Of a DNA stretch of 49,622 bases, positions 25,566 through 35,300 are shown one piece after another. The notes under the pieces are model-generated. The model saw only the letters and a list, made by a program, of their open reading frames with translations, was not told where the DNA came from and did not search any database. The position numbers were made by a program, and so were the translations under genes. Source of the DNA: Deltaproteobacteria bacterium (lineage in GTDB: Bacteria; UBA10199; GCA-002796325; JACPFF01). The stretch's first letter is position 1. Each line of letters opens with the position of its first letter. The DNA lies in assembly GCA_016183065.1 (NCBI GenBank), contig JACPFF010000017.1, positions 121,550-171,171 of the forward strand, written 5' to 3'.

Positions 25566-26099
25566 TCATCCCGCCGGCACTCTCCGTTGCACGGCATCGA
25601 CGAGGATTTCCAGGGCCGGGAGGCGGCCGTCGCCTTCGTAGCCGCAGGCGAGTGTGCCGTGATCCGGGGGGACGATCGTGTAACCCAGCGACGTGAGGGT
25701 CGCAACGTTGCGTTGGGTGATCGGGTTGTGCCACATGTTGGTGTTCATGGCCGGAGCAAAGATCACCGGGGCCTTGGTCGCATTGATGATGGTGCTCAAC
25801 AGGTCATCGCACAATCCGTGCGCGACTTTGGCCACGATGTTGGCAGTGGCCGGCGCGACCAGCACCAGTTGGGCAGCGTCGGCGAGGGCAATGTGACTGC
25901 ACGAGTGTTCCGCCTCGGTTGCAAAAAAATCCGCGCGCACCGTGTGACCGGAGAGTGTTTGCAGGACCAGTGGCGCCACGAAGTGATGTGCCGCTTCGGT
26001 CATGACGACCTGCACGTCGTGACCGGCCTTGACGAGCAGGCGGACGAGCTCCGGGGTCTTGTAGGCGGCAATGCCGCCGCTAATCCCTAAGAGGATCAT
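25566..26099 (-). CDS. coaC: Phosphopantothenoylcysteine decarboxylase (CoaC only)
   Basis: This flavoprotein decarboxylates 4'-phosphopantothenoylcysteine in CoA synthesis. ILLGISGGIAAYK, SHIALAD (catalytic His), LVAPATANIVAKVAHGLCDDLL, the PAMNTNMW motif and the LACGYEGDGR loop with its catalytic Cys are all present. In most bacteria this domain is fused to CoaB (synthetase) in one protein of about 400 residues; here the frame stops after 177 residues and the convergent cyclophilin follows, so the CoaB half is absent. The ATG overlaps the lacD stop (TAATG), indicating translational coupling. CoaD, a later step, is also in the window at 39310. Confidence 0.9.
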   Translation of the reverse strand: MILLGISGGIAAYKTPELVRLLVKAGHDVQVVMTEAAHHFVAPLVLQTLSGHTVRADFFATEAEHSCSHIALADAAQLVLVAPATANIVAKVAHGLCDDLLSTIINATKAPVIFAPAMNTNMWHNPITQRNVATLTSLGYTIVPPDHGTLACGYEGDGRLPALEILVDAVQRRVPAG

Positions 26100-27127
26100 T
26101 ACGCCGCGATGACCTTCTCTTTCCCGCCGAACGCATCCCACCACGGTCGGGCACCGGCCCTGATGACCGTATTCAGTGCCTCGATGTTTTTGACGCCGCG
26201 ATCGCGCAACCACGCCTCGAGGGCTGCCCGTCCCTCCCTGGCATAGACGGGGATCCCCTCCTTCCACGTGGCGCGGCCACAGAGGACGCCATTGTACCGG
26301 ACACCCGCCTCGTTGGCGAGCGAGAGACTCTCCCGGAACTCGGCATCAGAGACCCCGGCGCTCAGGTAGATGAACGGTTTTGTCGTGACTGCCGCACAGG
26401 CCCGGTAGTGCTCCATGGCCTCCTGTTTGGTATAGGCCGTGCCGTCCTTTTTGAAAACGGTCGTGCCGGCACAGTATTGCAGATTGATCGGAATCTCGAC
26501 TTTCATGACGTCGACATGATATGTCGGCTTGTCGAATTCCTCCATGCTCTTGCGTACGACGTCGGGTTTGATTTTCGCGAACTCGAGACCCTTGTCGTTC
26601 CCCCCCTTGGGGTCATAGCCGACAAATTCCAGAAAGAAGGGGAGGTCCGTGGCCACGCATTCTGCGCCGATATTGGCGACCCACTCATGCTTTGTCGCAT
26701 TGATCTCCGGACGTTCAAATGGCGAGTAATAGAGAAGGATCTTGCAACAGTTTGCGCCATGGGCCTTCAGTTTTTGCACGCTCCAATTCGGTAACAGCGT
26801 GGGCATCCGCCCGGGTTTGGTGTTGTCATAGCCGCTCTCTTCATAGGCGAGAAGGAGGCCGCATCCCTCGGCACGGACCCTGGTGGCCGGAAGTCCCCAG
26901 ACCGGATCGAGCAACATGGCGCTCGCATGTGGAGAAAGGACTTTTGTCACCGTCGATTTGAACTCTTCCATCATCTGGTCGGTGATCGCACTCGAGGCCA
27001 CCACCTTTTCCTTGGCGAGCGATTTTTGCAACGACCCGCGCTGATCCATGGCCGCTGCCGCGATGATTCCCTCCGCTGTTGCGACGGCATTCATATTGGC
27101 ATATTTTGCCCTGCTCATCGTCCCCAT
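26099..27127 (-). CDS. lacD: Tagatose 1,6-diphosphate aldolase (LacD-family class I aldolase)
   Basis: The sequence has the LacD pattern: early AMDQRGSL, LLDPVWGLPA, GCGLLLAYEESGYD, FFLEFVGYD, and the Schiff-base lysine in HVDVMKVEIPI. The C-terminal APAL-type segment is replaced by a KPFIYLSAGVSDAEF, GVLCGRATWKEG region typical of the family. LacD enzymes cleave tagatose-1,6-bisphosphate to dihydroxyacetone phosphate and glyceraldehyde 3-phosphate and often accept fructose-1,6-bisphosphate. With no other lactose or tagatose genes here, a glycolytic or gluconeogenic role is plausible. ATG 27127 follows GGAGGATCGG. First gene of a two-gene unit with coaC. 342 residues. Confidence 0.88.
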   Translation of the reverse strand: MGTMSRAKYANMNAVATAEGIIAAAAMDQRGSLQKSLAKEKVVASSAITDQMMEEFKSTVTKVLSPHASAMLLDPVWGLPATRVRAEGCGLLLAYEESGYDNTKPGRMPTLLPNWSVQKLKAHGANCCKILLYYSPFERPEINATKHEWVANIGAECVATDLPFFLEFVGYDPKGGNDKGLEFAKIKPDVVRKSMEEFDKPTYHVDVMKVEIPINLQYCAGTTVFKKDGTAYTKQEAMEHYRACAAVTTKPFIYLSAGVSDAEFRESLSLANEAGVRYNGVLCGRATWKEGIPVYAREGRAALEAWLRDRGVKNIEALNTVIRAGARPWWDAFGGKEKVIAA

Positions 27128-27176
27128 CCGATCCTCCTTGCTGGTTAGCTCTCTTCTCGCGCTGCTGACGCCACGC

Positions 27177-27204
27177 TTCATAGCCGATCTGTCCGCGGCG
27201 TCAA
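27177..27204 (-). promoter_or_regulatory. Promoter of lacD-coaC
   Basis: TTGACG (27204-27199), 16-bp spacer, TATGAA (27182-27177) on the minus strand, about 50 nt upstream of the lacD start. It lies back-to-back with the DUF6922 promoter. Confidence 0.45.
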
Positions 27205-27238
27205 CTCTTGCCACCATTTCTCCAAGAACGTGTTTTGA

Positions 27239-27266
27239 TTGAATTGCCGATCCGCTTTGGTATACT
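27239..27266 (+). promoter_or_regulatory. Promoter giving a leaderless transcript for the DUF6922 gene
   Basis: TTGAAT (27239-27244), 16-bp spacer and TATACT (27261-27266) with an extended TG at -15/-14. The ATG follows after 7 nt, so +1 falls at or next to the A of the start codon. No SD sequence fits in between. Confidence 0.55.
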
Positions 27267-27273
27267 GGGGTGT

Positions 27274-27624
27274 ATGCTCCCCCGGGGATTGCAACGGTTT
27301 TTTTGGGATGTCCGTTTTGACACTATTGATCCGGTGCAGCATCAACGCTATGTGATTGAACGATTGCTCGATCGAGGCGATGTGCCGGCCGTCCGTTGGC
27401 TGCTCGGGTATTATTCGCCGGCGAGTATGATCACGGTGTTGAAACAGACGCGCGTATTGTCTCGCAAGAGTGCGACATTTTGGGCACTCTATTTTCACGT
27501 CAACCCGACAGAGGTCCCATGCATCCAGAAATCCTGGCTACGGCGACTTCCGCCTGTCTCAAAAAGTCAAAGTCAGTTTTCTCGAGTATCACTACCCGTT
27601 AATCAATCCACTGGAGGTGTTTGA
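27274..27624 (+). CDS. DUF6922-type small protein, probable partner of a nucleotidyltransferase (3' end altered)
   Basis: The first 80 residues (MLPRGLQRFFWDVRFDTIDP, VIERLLDRGDVPAVRWLLGYY, TRVLSRKSATFWALYF) match the DUF6922 pattern usually encoded directly upstream of an AbiEii-like nucleotidyltransferase toxin. After about residue 85 the frame reads through the adjoining gene in the wrong frame, so the native C-terminus is probably lost or extended. In intact loci such proteins are thought to act as antitoxin-like partners; here the toxin is deleted. The start has a leaderless-type promoter. Confidence 0.6.
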   Translation: MLPRGLQRFFWDVRFDTIDPVQHQRYVIERLLDRGDVPAVRWLLGYYSPASMITVLKQTRVLSRKSATFWALYFHVNPTEVPCIQKSWLRRLPPVSKSQSQFSRVSLPVNQSTGGV

Positions 27625-27931
27625 AGGTGTGGCAGTGGCAAGTCTTGCGGATTTGGCGTGCATGAAATTGGAGGCGGTGGCCGCGCGCGGGAAAAAGCGG
27701 GATTTTCTGGACTTGTATGCCGTTGCCCAATCCGGACCTTCCATCCGGGAGATGGTACAATGGTTTGAGGAGAAGTATCAGAGCGTTCGTTACAATCTCG
27801 TCCATCTGATCAAGAGTCTCAGTTACTTCGAGGATGCCGAGGACGATCCGTCGCCGATCCTGTTGCATCCTATCGAATGGACCGATGTGAAGCGGTTTTT
27901 TCACTCTGAGGCGGCACGACTTCTTCCGTAA
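27521..27931 (+). pseudogene. AbiEii-like nucleotidyltransferase with deleted catalytic half
   Basis: A start MHPEILATAT at 27521 is typical of the N-terminus of these nucleotidyltransferases. About 20 bp later the sequence jumps, in another frame, to the C-terminal region: GYGDFRLSQKVKVSFLEYHYPL, then VAVASLADLACMKLEAVAARGKKRDFLDLYA and a helical tail to a stop at 27931. The GSxxxxDxD catalytic region expected between is missing, so roughly 250-300 bp has been lost at a junction near 27530-27540. The product cannot be catalytically active. It marks the remains of an AbiE/MenT-like toxin-antitoxin or phage-defence pair. Confidence 0.65.
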
Positions 27932-27961
27932 CTCTGTTGCGCTCCGGGCTCGTCAGGAGAG

Positions 27962-30900
27962 TCACGACACCCCGTTCTCTCCGCTGCCGCGTGGTGACCC
28001 GGCCAAAAAAGTCTCGATGGCGGTGCGCCAGGCATCGACGCGGGGGTCGACGTGAGCCGCACCCAACCGCTGTGTGGCATCGGCGATGAGGGTGTCGATC
28101 TGACGGCGAAGGGCGGATTCGCTGTCATCCGCGGGATCTTCCCCGCGGGCGGCATTGGTGACAAACGCCGCAAAGTGGTCGTGGAGATAGGCCTCCCACG
28201 TCGTGTCACTCCCGAAGAAAGGTCTCGTACCGGAGGAGAGCCAGAGCCCAAGAGCATTGGCCGCTGCGAGAAGTTCGGCCCGCTGTGACAATGAACCGGT
28301 ACGCCAGCGTTGAAACAGGCCAGACAAGGGATCACGCCCGGCGGACGATACGGTGGAGACGGCGACGTCGGCGGCGACGGGCGGGCTTTCAGCGACCTCT
28401 CCTGCCGTGTCCTCTCCAGTCTCGGGGACCTCTGGTGTGGCACCGGGGAGCAAGGCGGTCGCGGGTGCCGGACCCTCCGCCATAAACCGCCCAATCCGCA
28501 GAGAAGGCGACGGCGTGGCCTCGAGGGGGAGTCCGATCCACCGGCCTTCTGCGGTGGGAAGAACCACTTCGGGCCAAGCGTGCGCGGTCGTTCCCACTCG
28601 GCCACGCCGCGACGTGAGCCAGCCACGGGACAAACCGGCGGGGATCCCCGTGGCTCGCAGCAGGGAGAGGGCGGCGATCGAGAGCTCCAGACACTTGCCC
28701 CCCTTCATCTGCACGGTGGTCCGGAGGGAGTCGAGGAGCGTCGCCGTTCCGAAGTCGACCTTTTCGGACAGCTTCTTCCACAGGACGCGTCCCCGACGCG
28801 AGCGATAGTGTCGGTACCGGAGTCCACTCCGCTGCGTGACCTCCCGCTGAATGGCCACTAACGCCTCGCGCAACGGGCGGTCTTGCAGGCGGCTCACCAG
28901 GGTCGTCCATTGTTGCGCGAGCTGCGGTGCGACAGCAGCAATCTCTGCCAGCGAGGGCCCGGCGGTGAGGTCCGCGTAGAGCGTCGCCCCGTAATATTGC
29001 GGGCCTGCGGTGGGCAAAGCGGCGAGCGGTGTCTCCAACAATGGGTGGGTGACGGGATTGGGATTGAGGGCGTAAGCCACCTGTCCCTCAGGTACGGACT
29101 CGGTGTGCACCGTACCACCCACCGGCTGGAGTGTGTGGGCATCAACCGGTTGTCGGTCCGGATTGACTCGACCCCGTACCACGTGTGGCCCGTCCTCTCC
29201 CAGTGTGGCGGGCGTAATCGTCTCTCCCGCATGAAAGGCCCCTCCCACGAAGTGGCCACCAAATTGTTCGCGGAGGTATTGCGCGCGTCCGTGCGGTGCC
29301 GGGGCCAACCGGAGCCACGGGCGCGTCCATCGAAAGAAAATCCGCGCCATGACGCCGGAATCCGTGAGGCGGAGGACCGTGTCGACCGCGGCCGAGACGC
29401 CCCTGGCAATCGCCCTCCCTCCCTGCGCGATGGCTGACACGGTCTGTGACGCTCCGCCACGCACCGCACGACCCATCGTGGCCAGACGTTCTCTCATGGC
29501 CTGGAAGTCGTTTCGGAGTGCCTCACTCTCGCGATCCCACAGCTTCAGCACGGCATCAAACCCCTGTTCCACGAGATCGCGGAAATGGAGGTCCAGATGG
29601 CTCAAGCGCCACCGTGCCTGCCGCGCGCGGCGTACGACTTTCTCTGCGATCTTTACGGCGTTTCTCACGCGTTTTTTGAGGGTGCCGAGAGGATCCTCAA
29701 GCTCCAGCGTCCCGAGCTGGAGGTCCCGATAGAGATCGTAAAGAGAGTGCCGCTCACGCCGGGTCATGTATTGCGGGTAGCCGCTCGCTGTGTGCAGAGT
29801 GTCTGCCGCGATCCCAACCGCCGGCGCAGTCACGTTCGCACTCGCGGCCCGGCCTGCGAGTTCTGCCACAATGTCTGGTTCCTTCGAAGGGTCGATCCAG
29901 AGGGCCTTGCCGACGCGCACGGCAAGCGTTTCCGGATCCGCGGTGGCCAGGTCAAATACCACTGTCCCCGTACGTTGCAGCGCGCTCTTGACGTCCGGGA
30001 TGTGACGGCCGAGTAGAAGGCGATTGAGGATGTTCTGTATGTCCCTCGTGCGCCAGCGGGTCCTTCCAATCCCCCACTCGATCGTTGGCACCGGAAAGGT
30101 GCTTCGGGTGGCCACGGGCTGGACCGTGACGCCGCGGGCGTGCAGGGTGGTGTGGAGACGTTCCAGTCGGGCAGGTGCCATGGTCGTGAGATCACCGATG
30201 AGGTAGAGCATGGTTCCGGGGCGCAAAAACCGCCGCAGGTGCAGGGCCTCGAGCTGCGCCGGAAGTTGCGACTGTGTGGACGACGGGATCTTGGCCTCGG
30301 CCACGGCTCGCAGGATGGCCTCGAGCTGGTGGTGACTGGGCCGTGGCGGGAGAAAGGTCTCCTTTTCCCCGATCAGGAGCCCCACCGGGTCGCGGCCCTG
30401 CAGGGTGTGTTGGGCGATCGTCCCGGCGAGGATCGCAAGACTCCGCACCGGGATCCCGGCAATGCACGCCGGGTCGATGACGATCATGGTGGGACGGGCC
30501 CCGGTGGCCGTGCGGCGCCGGGCCATCACCATCCCTTGTACACGCCGATCCTCGCCGAGTCGCGCAGTTGCCAGCCAATCGATATCTCGCGTATCGGCGT
30601 GTCGTTGCTCGATCTCCACCAGTTCGGAGACCTCCCCCTCGTGACCATGATGCCGCGGACGCTGCCGCGCGCCACGGTTGTCAAAACCGAGCGCCGGTGC
30701 GCTCCTCCGTCCTCGCAACCGACGGCAGAGGCGACGAATCGACTCGGCATCGGTGGTGAGTTGGGTGGCCGGGGGACGCGGGGGTGACTCGAGCATTTCG
30801 AGGAACGTGGTCAGCAGATAATTGCTGATATACTGCTTCCCCGACTCCCGACACACCCGCAAGCAGCTCTCCAGGGTGACCTCTACCGCTGCCGGGGGCT

Positions 30901-32275
30901 CCAGTTGTGCAAAGAGCTGGAAATAATAGGCCGCCATCGAATCATCGTGAGGCACAGTAGGCAGATATTTTCTAAAGAGCGAGCGGGCTGTCGCGAAGTC
31001 GCCGATGGCGATCAGCCCTTCAATCCCCTGACGGAAAGTCCAAGGCGAGACGCTTGCGTCGCTGCGGTCAATTGTTTGAAGCATGGCCTCTCTGGCCAAC
31101 TTCCGGTCGCCCCATCTCGCCCAGAGCTTTAAGGCATCTCCAAACAACAGAAGAGGAGAGACCCAGTCGTCGACGAACTTCAGACACTTGGTCTCGGCCG
31201 CGGCGGTTTCTCCCCAGTCATACAGGAGCTTCACTATCTCTATCGGCCACGAGTGCGATCGCGTGAGGAGGTCCACGGCCTCGCTGCGGCGCCCCAGGCG
31301 ATCGAGCAACCGTGTTACCCGGAGGACCATGTCCTCGATGTTGTTTTCGCTGAGCTGGGAGAGATAGTGCTCACTACGCTCCAAATCACCCCACGCTTCA
31401 TACAGTTCTGCCATCTGGAGCAGATGCTCTGGAGGACTGGTCGGAGCCTGTTGAGAGAAAAAGGCGTCGGCGATGGTGCGATCTCCATATGTTCCGATGA
31501 TACGTGCGGCCATGAAGGCGATATCGGCGTCCTTGTTGGCAAGGAGAGATTCCAAGCGCTTCAACTCCCCGGTGTCGCCCGATGCACACAAGAGTTCGAT
31601 CGCTTGTACGGCATGCGACGGATACAAATCACGGTATTGCAGCAGTCGGTGCAATGCCGCTGCGGCAGAGAAGCCCTCCCCGGCCTCTTTCAAGTGTGCG
31701 GCGGCATGTAGGATGAAGAGTGTGTCATGTGAGGTCTCGATCAGATGTTTCAGGTGGGGTACGGCGATCCCCGCTTGGCCCCATTTGATCAACAGTCCGG
31801 CCGCGTCAAGTATCTCTCCGAAATGGCCACCTCTGTCCGTAGAGGTCGCCACTGAATGTTGCAAATAAGCGATCGCACGCGACTCTTCACCCCAGGCATG
31901 GAGCAGCCTGGCCGCGAGTAAGGGATGCTCAGTGAAGGCCTGTTCGAGTTCTGTGAGGAGGCCGCCGCCTGGGGTGCGCGAGCGACCGTTTTGCAGGACG
32001 CCGCTGCGGACTTGTTGGTAGAGAGCTTCTAGCGTGTGGGGAGCTTCTGCATCACGTGCGGCAAGTGCGGCTACCTGGGAAGGGGGCACCACTGAGGCGT
32101 TGGGTGACACGAAGGGAACAGACGTGGCAGGGGTATTGGGCGCGGCCAAGGCCGAACGTGTCGCAGGGACGTGCGGTGTCGTGACCCTTGGCGCGCGTCC
32201 AGCGGGACGAAATACGGAACCGAATGATATCTTTGGAAATCTGATCCCCACGCGTGGACTCCCCCACACCACCAC
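27962..32275 (-). CDS. Giant TPR-DUF58-transglutaminase-like fusion protein
   Basis: Residues about 80-520 are alpha-helical TPR-like repeats (LLHAWGEESRAIAYLQ, LYEAWGDLERSEHYLSQL). Around 540-650 is a DUF58 (vWA-related) domain: RDIDWLATARLG (about 567) and MIVIDPACIAG (about 597), but the metal-site DxSxS is degraded to DPACIAG. A charged helical region spans about 790-950. Near 1180-1260 is a transglutaminase-like domain with a Cys (GGKCLELS, about 1194), a His (TAHAWPEVVLP, about 1232) and a following LPLEATPS, consistent with the thiol triad. DUF58 and transglutaminase proteins are usually separate neighbours of a MoxR AAA ATPase; here they are fused and no MoxR is seen. No signal peptide or membrane helix is evident, suggesting the cytoplasm. 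GTG start has GAGG upstream. Divergent from the M48-kinase gene. Confidence 0.75.
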   Translation of the reverse strand: MVVWGSPRVGIRFPKISFGSVFRPAGRAPRVTTPHVPATRSALAAPNTPATSVPFVSPNASVVPPSQVAALAARDAEAPHTLEALYQQVRSGVLQNGRSRTPGGGLLTELEQAFTEHPLLAARLLHAWGEESRAIAYLQHSVATSTDRGGHFGEILDAAGLLIKWGQAGIAVPHLKHLIETSHDTLFILHAAAHLKEAGEGFSAAAALHRLLQYRDLYPSHAVQAIELLCASGDTGELKRLESLLANKDADIAFMAARIIGTYGDRTIADAFFSQQAPTSPPEHLLQMAELYEAWGDLERSEHYLSQLSENNIEDMVLRVTRLLDRLGRRSEAVDLLTRSHSWPIEIVKLLYDWGETAAAETKCLKFVDDWVSPLLLFGDALKLWARWGDRKLAREAMLQTIDRSDASVSPWTFRQGIEGLIAIGDFATARSLFRKYLPTVPHDDSMAAYYFQLFAQLEPPAAVEVTLESCLRVCRESGKQYISNYLLTTFLEMLESPPRPPATQLTTDAESIRRLCRRLRGRRSAPALGFDNRGARQRPRHHGHEGEVSELVEIEQRHADTRDIDWLATARLGEDRRVQGMVMARRRTATGARPTMIVIDPACIAGIPVRSLAILAGTIAQHTLQGRDPVGLLIGEKETFLPPRPSHHQLEAILRAVAEAKIPSSTQSQLPAQLEALHLRRFLRPGTMLYLIGDLTTMAPARLERLHTTLHARGVTVQPVATRSTFPVPTIEWGIGRTRWRTRDIQNILNRLLLGRHIPDVKSALQRTGTVVFDLATADPETLAVRVGKALWIDPSKEPDIVAELAGRAASANVTAPAVGIAADTLHTASGYPQYMTRRERHSLYDLYRDLQLGTLELEDPLGTLKKRVRNAVKIAEKVVRRARQARWRLSHLDLHFRDLVEQGFDAVLKLWDRESEALRNDFQAMRERLATMGRAVRGGASQTVSAIAQGGRAIARGVSAAVDTVLRLTDSGVMARIFFRWTRPWLRLAPAPHGRAQYLREQFGGHFVGGAFHAGETITPATLGEDGPHVVRGRVNPDRQPVDAHTLQPVGGTVHTESVPEGQVAYALNPNPVTHPLLETPLAALPTAGPQYYGATLYADLTAGPSLAEIAAVAPQLAQQWTTLVSRLQDRPLREALVAIQREVTQRSGLRYRHYRSRRGRVLWKKLSEKVDFGTATLLDSLRTTVQMKGGKCLELSIAALSLLRATGIPAGLSRGWLTSRRGRVGTTAHAWPEVVLPTAEGRWIGLPLEATPSPSLRIGRFMAEGPAPATALLPGATPEVPETGEDTAGEVAESPPVAADVAVSTVSSAGRDPLSGLFQRWRTGSLSQRAELLAAANALGLWLSSGTRPFFGSDTTWEAYLHDHFAAFVTNAARGEDPADDSESALRRQIDTLIADATQRLGAAHVDPRVDAWRTAIETFLAGSPRGSGENGVS

Positions 32276-32290
32276 CGCCCCTCGCTATTA

Positions 32291-32351
32291 TTATCGGCCA
32301 TTTTCAAAAAGAGTTGCTTCAGACGCAACTTTCTTGAGCATTGGCCGATAA
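32291..32351. promoter_or_regulatory. Nested 61-bp dyad between the divergent giant genes
   Basis: Outer arms TTATCGGCCA (32291-32300) and TGGCCGATAA (32342-32351) are perfect inverted repeats. Inner arms AGTTGC (32312-32317) and GCAACT (32325-32330) are also perfect. Both share one centre at 32321. In a 114-bp divergent gap this suits a dimeric or tetrameric regulator controlling both genes. Confidence 0.6.
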
Positions 32352-32361
32352 TCCCTATAGC
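32334..32361 (+). promoter_or_regulatory. Candidate promoter of the M48-kinase gene
   Basis: TTGAGC (32334-32339), 16-bp spacer, TATAGC (32356-32361). The -35 and spacer overlap the right arm of the dyad, so binding there would block it. The start codon is 28 nt beyond the -10 box, with no clear SD. Confidence 0.4.
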
Positions 32362-32389
32362 GGGGGCTTCACAGAAAAGTACACACGGT

Positions 32390-35300
32390 ATGACCAAGAT
32401 CCCTCGGTCCATGCGACCGGCGTTCGGCCGTCTCCAACGGGTTGTCCCGCAGGGGCCGCTCGCGCGTACGATGCGACCATGCTCCCAGTCCGAGCCGTCG
32501 CCAGGATGGGCGGCGTCGGCTGTCCAGGCGCCGGTGCGCACGGCCGGGCGCCTCTGGCAGGCGCGTGATACCGCGAGTGCCGTCACGGGCGGGGAACCGC
32601 GGACGTCCGTCCTTGGGATGGCCGCCGGGACTGTGGCGAGTTCCACTCAGGACGGGGCACAGGAGCCCGTCCGTCTTGCGCGTGGGGCTGCGATGGCGCG
32701 CGCAAAGCTCCTCTTTGAATATGGCCAGTTGCCGCCCGACCATCCGGTCCAGCAGTATGTCGCGGGTCTCGTTGCGCGTTTTCCCATCCACCATGGGGTC
32801 ACGCCGCGGGTCTACGTCCTCCCATTCTGGTGGGAGGAAAATGCCTGTTGCACCTGGGATGGCGCCATTTTTGTGAGTCTGGGGCTTCTCAAACGGATCG
32901 CCGCACGGGGGTCCCTGGAAGAACTGATCGGCATTCTGGCCCACGAATATGTCCATGCCTACCGTGCCCATCTGGCCTGTCGACCGGTGTCGAGCGACTT
33001 TCTCACACGGGCCCTGCGAGAGGTCAGTATGATGCGCCTCCATGAATGGGAGGCCGACATGCGCGGAACCGCGGCTATCCTCGGGGAATTGGGGATCCCC
33101 TACGCCCCGTTCGAGGCCTATCTGATGCGAGAGGGGGAGGCGCGCGAACGACGCACCCATCAGCGGAGCATCGTGCACGGGTCCGGTGTCGATCGCGCAC
33201 TGAATATCGCCTTGCTGGGACGACTGATCGACCTGCGCGGCAGTGACGTCGAGACGCGCACCCCGTGGCCGGCCGCACTCGATCTGGGACAGGTGGAGGC
33301 TGCGGCACTGGACCACGCCTGGCCGGGTCTCTTGCGGGAGTGCCAGTTGACGGCCCAGCAGCGCGATCGCGGCACGCCCAAAGCGTGGCCCGCGCTGGAT
33401 GAGTACTCCACCGAGGAACTTTTTTTTGCCCTCGAATTTATCGACTCCATGCGGTGGCGCCGGGACACACTGCGCAAACCGCTCTCACACCATGTGTGGG
33501 GAGTCCTCACGGCCCGCTCTATCCCGACGGAGATCACCGATGCCGAACAACGCACCATCTGGGAGTTTGTGCTCAGACAACTCTATAGCCCCTCGTCGGC
33601 TCTGCCATTCTCCCCGAAGACATTGTCCACCCCCGGAGCCCTGACATATCTCTCGACAGTGGTCCGTTATCTGACCACACACCCACCCGTGCCGGCGACT
33701 CATCGTGTGGCGTTGTTGCTCGACAGTCTGATCCGTAGCCTCGGCGAGAATGCCCAGCTCCCTGCAGAGACCCTGCGCGTCGGGATTGTCCCCCTTGCTG
33801 AGGCCATTACGGCATTCGACACGGCGTGCGGCAGCGGGCCACCGGTGACGGCGGAGCAGATCCAGCAACAATTGGAACGCGCGATTTCGCACCGGGATGT
33901 CGACCGACAACTGGTACTGATGCTGACGGGATACATCGATCATCTCCTCTCGATCGACCTGCTTTGCATCCCAAACGGAAGGGAACGGATTGCTGCGGAG
34001 GTCGAAAAATTATTCCAGCGGCTCCCCGACCGGACCCTGGTGACATGGAACAGGGTCATTTGGCTGTTGCAAATGGAGCTCAATGAGAATCCCAACAAAT
34101 ATTCAGGTCAAAGGATCGGTGGTGGATTGTTGACTTGCGAGAACTTCCTTTTAGCTCTTCCGTGGCTCTTTTTTCACGAGGGGCTCCGTCTCGTCGAGGA
34201 TATCACCCCACGGGAACGGGAGATGATCCGCATCGTCATGGTGACAGAAGGTCCATTCGTCGTGGAGGAGCTTTCTGATAAAACACGCGATCGTGGACAG
34301 GAACGACTCAAAGTCTTGCTCAAGCCACTTGTCGAGTATGTGGACTGTCGAACCTTGGTCCAGGAACCCGTGACCCACGAAGACGTTGCGTTGTTTGCCC
34401 GATACGCAACCGATGGAGATTTTGCATTGCAGCGACTCCCCCTGATGGGTTTCATGGGTCGCGCGGCGAAATATTCCGCCGATGTCGCGGTCTACTTTCT
34501 GCGCGGACTGGAGATCCGGGGGATGGTGGCGGCCTTCGAGGCGTGGCGCGCCATGGGGGTCGATGTCGAGGCATTGCTGGCCAAACATCCCGACCGCTGT
34601 GGCCCCCTGGTGATGGTCGTGGTCGAGGCCCTGCAATCTGGAGGAGTGCCCACGGCGAGTGCCCTGCAGGAGCTGTTGCGCGTCAGTGCCGTGATCGGCG
34701 ATCCCTATCTCCGTGCGCGGGTGGAGGCGGTGGTTGTCGGGCGCCTCTGGCCACAGCTCTCCTTTGAAGAGAAGCTGGCACTCCTCTTTCCACCCGAGGG
34801 GGCGCGCGGCGTGCACGATGCGACACTGGCACAGCGGTTCTTCGAAGAGGAAATGACCGATGGCACGCGGTTTGCGCGCGTCCGGACGGTCGGCGATCAG
34901 GCGCTCTCACGGGCCTTGGATCAGGGTCATGCGGTGGTGGGGCTTGGGGTCTTGGCCGACATCGATCTCGATTTTCACGACGTTCTCGACTGGCTCAAGA
35001 TTTTTCTCTCCAGTCGGAATGGTGACAGTCCCCTGCGGGCGCGGATCTACGACCTGCTCAAGGGGGCGACAGGCGTGATGAACCCGGGAAGACGTTTCGA
35101 CGTCAATTACTATGCCGAATGGCGCGACCTGCTGGATGCGGCCGATCAACTGGTGCGGCAACTCTACTCGCTGGGCGACGGGGGCCGGCACATGCTGGTC
35201 CGGAAGTTTTTGACAGCCCGGGGTGGGGCGTTGCGTACCCTGGAACTTCGGCAGAAGTTCCTGCAGGAGATGTTGCAGACATTGGTGCGCGATGATGGTT

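Noticed and set aside
28052-28910. Several plus-strand and minus-strand frames over the end of the giant DUF58 gene
   Set aside because: They are Arg/Pro-rich shadows of GC-rich coding; the long minus frame has coherent transglutaminase motifs.
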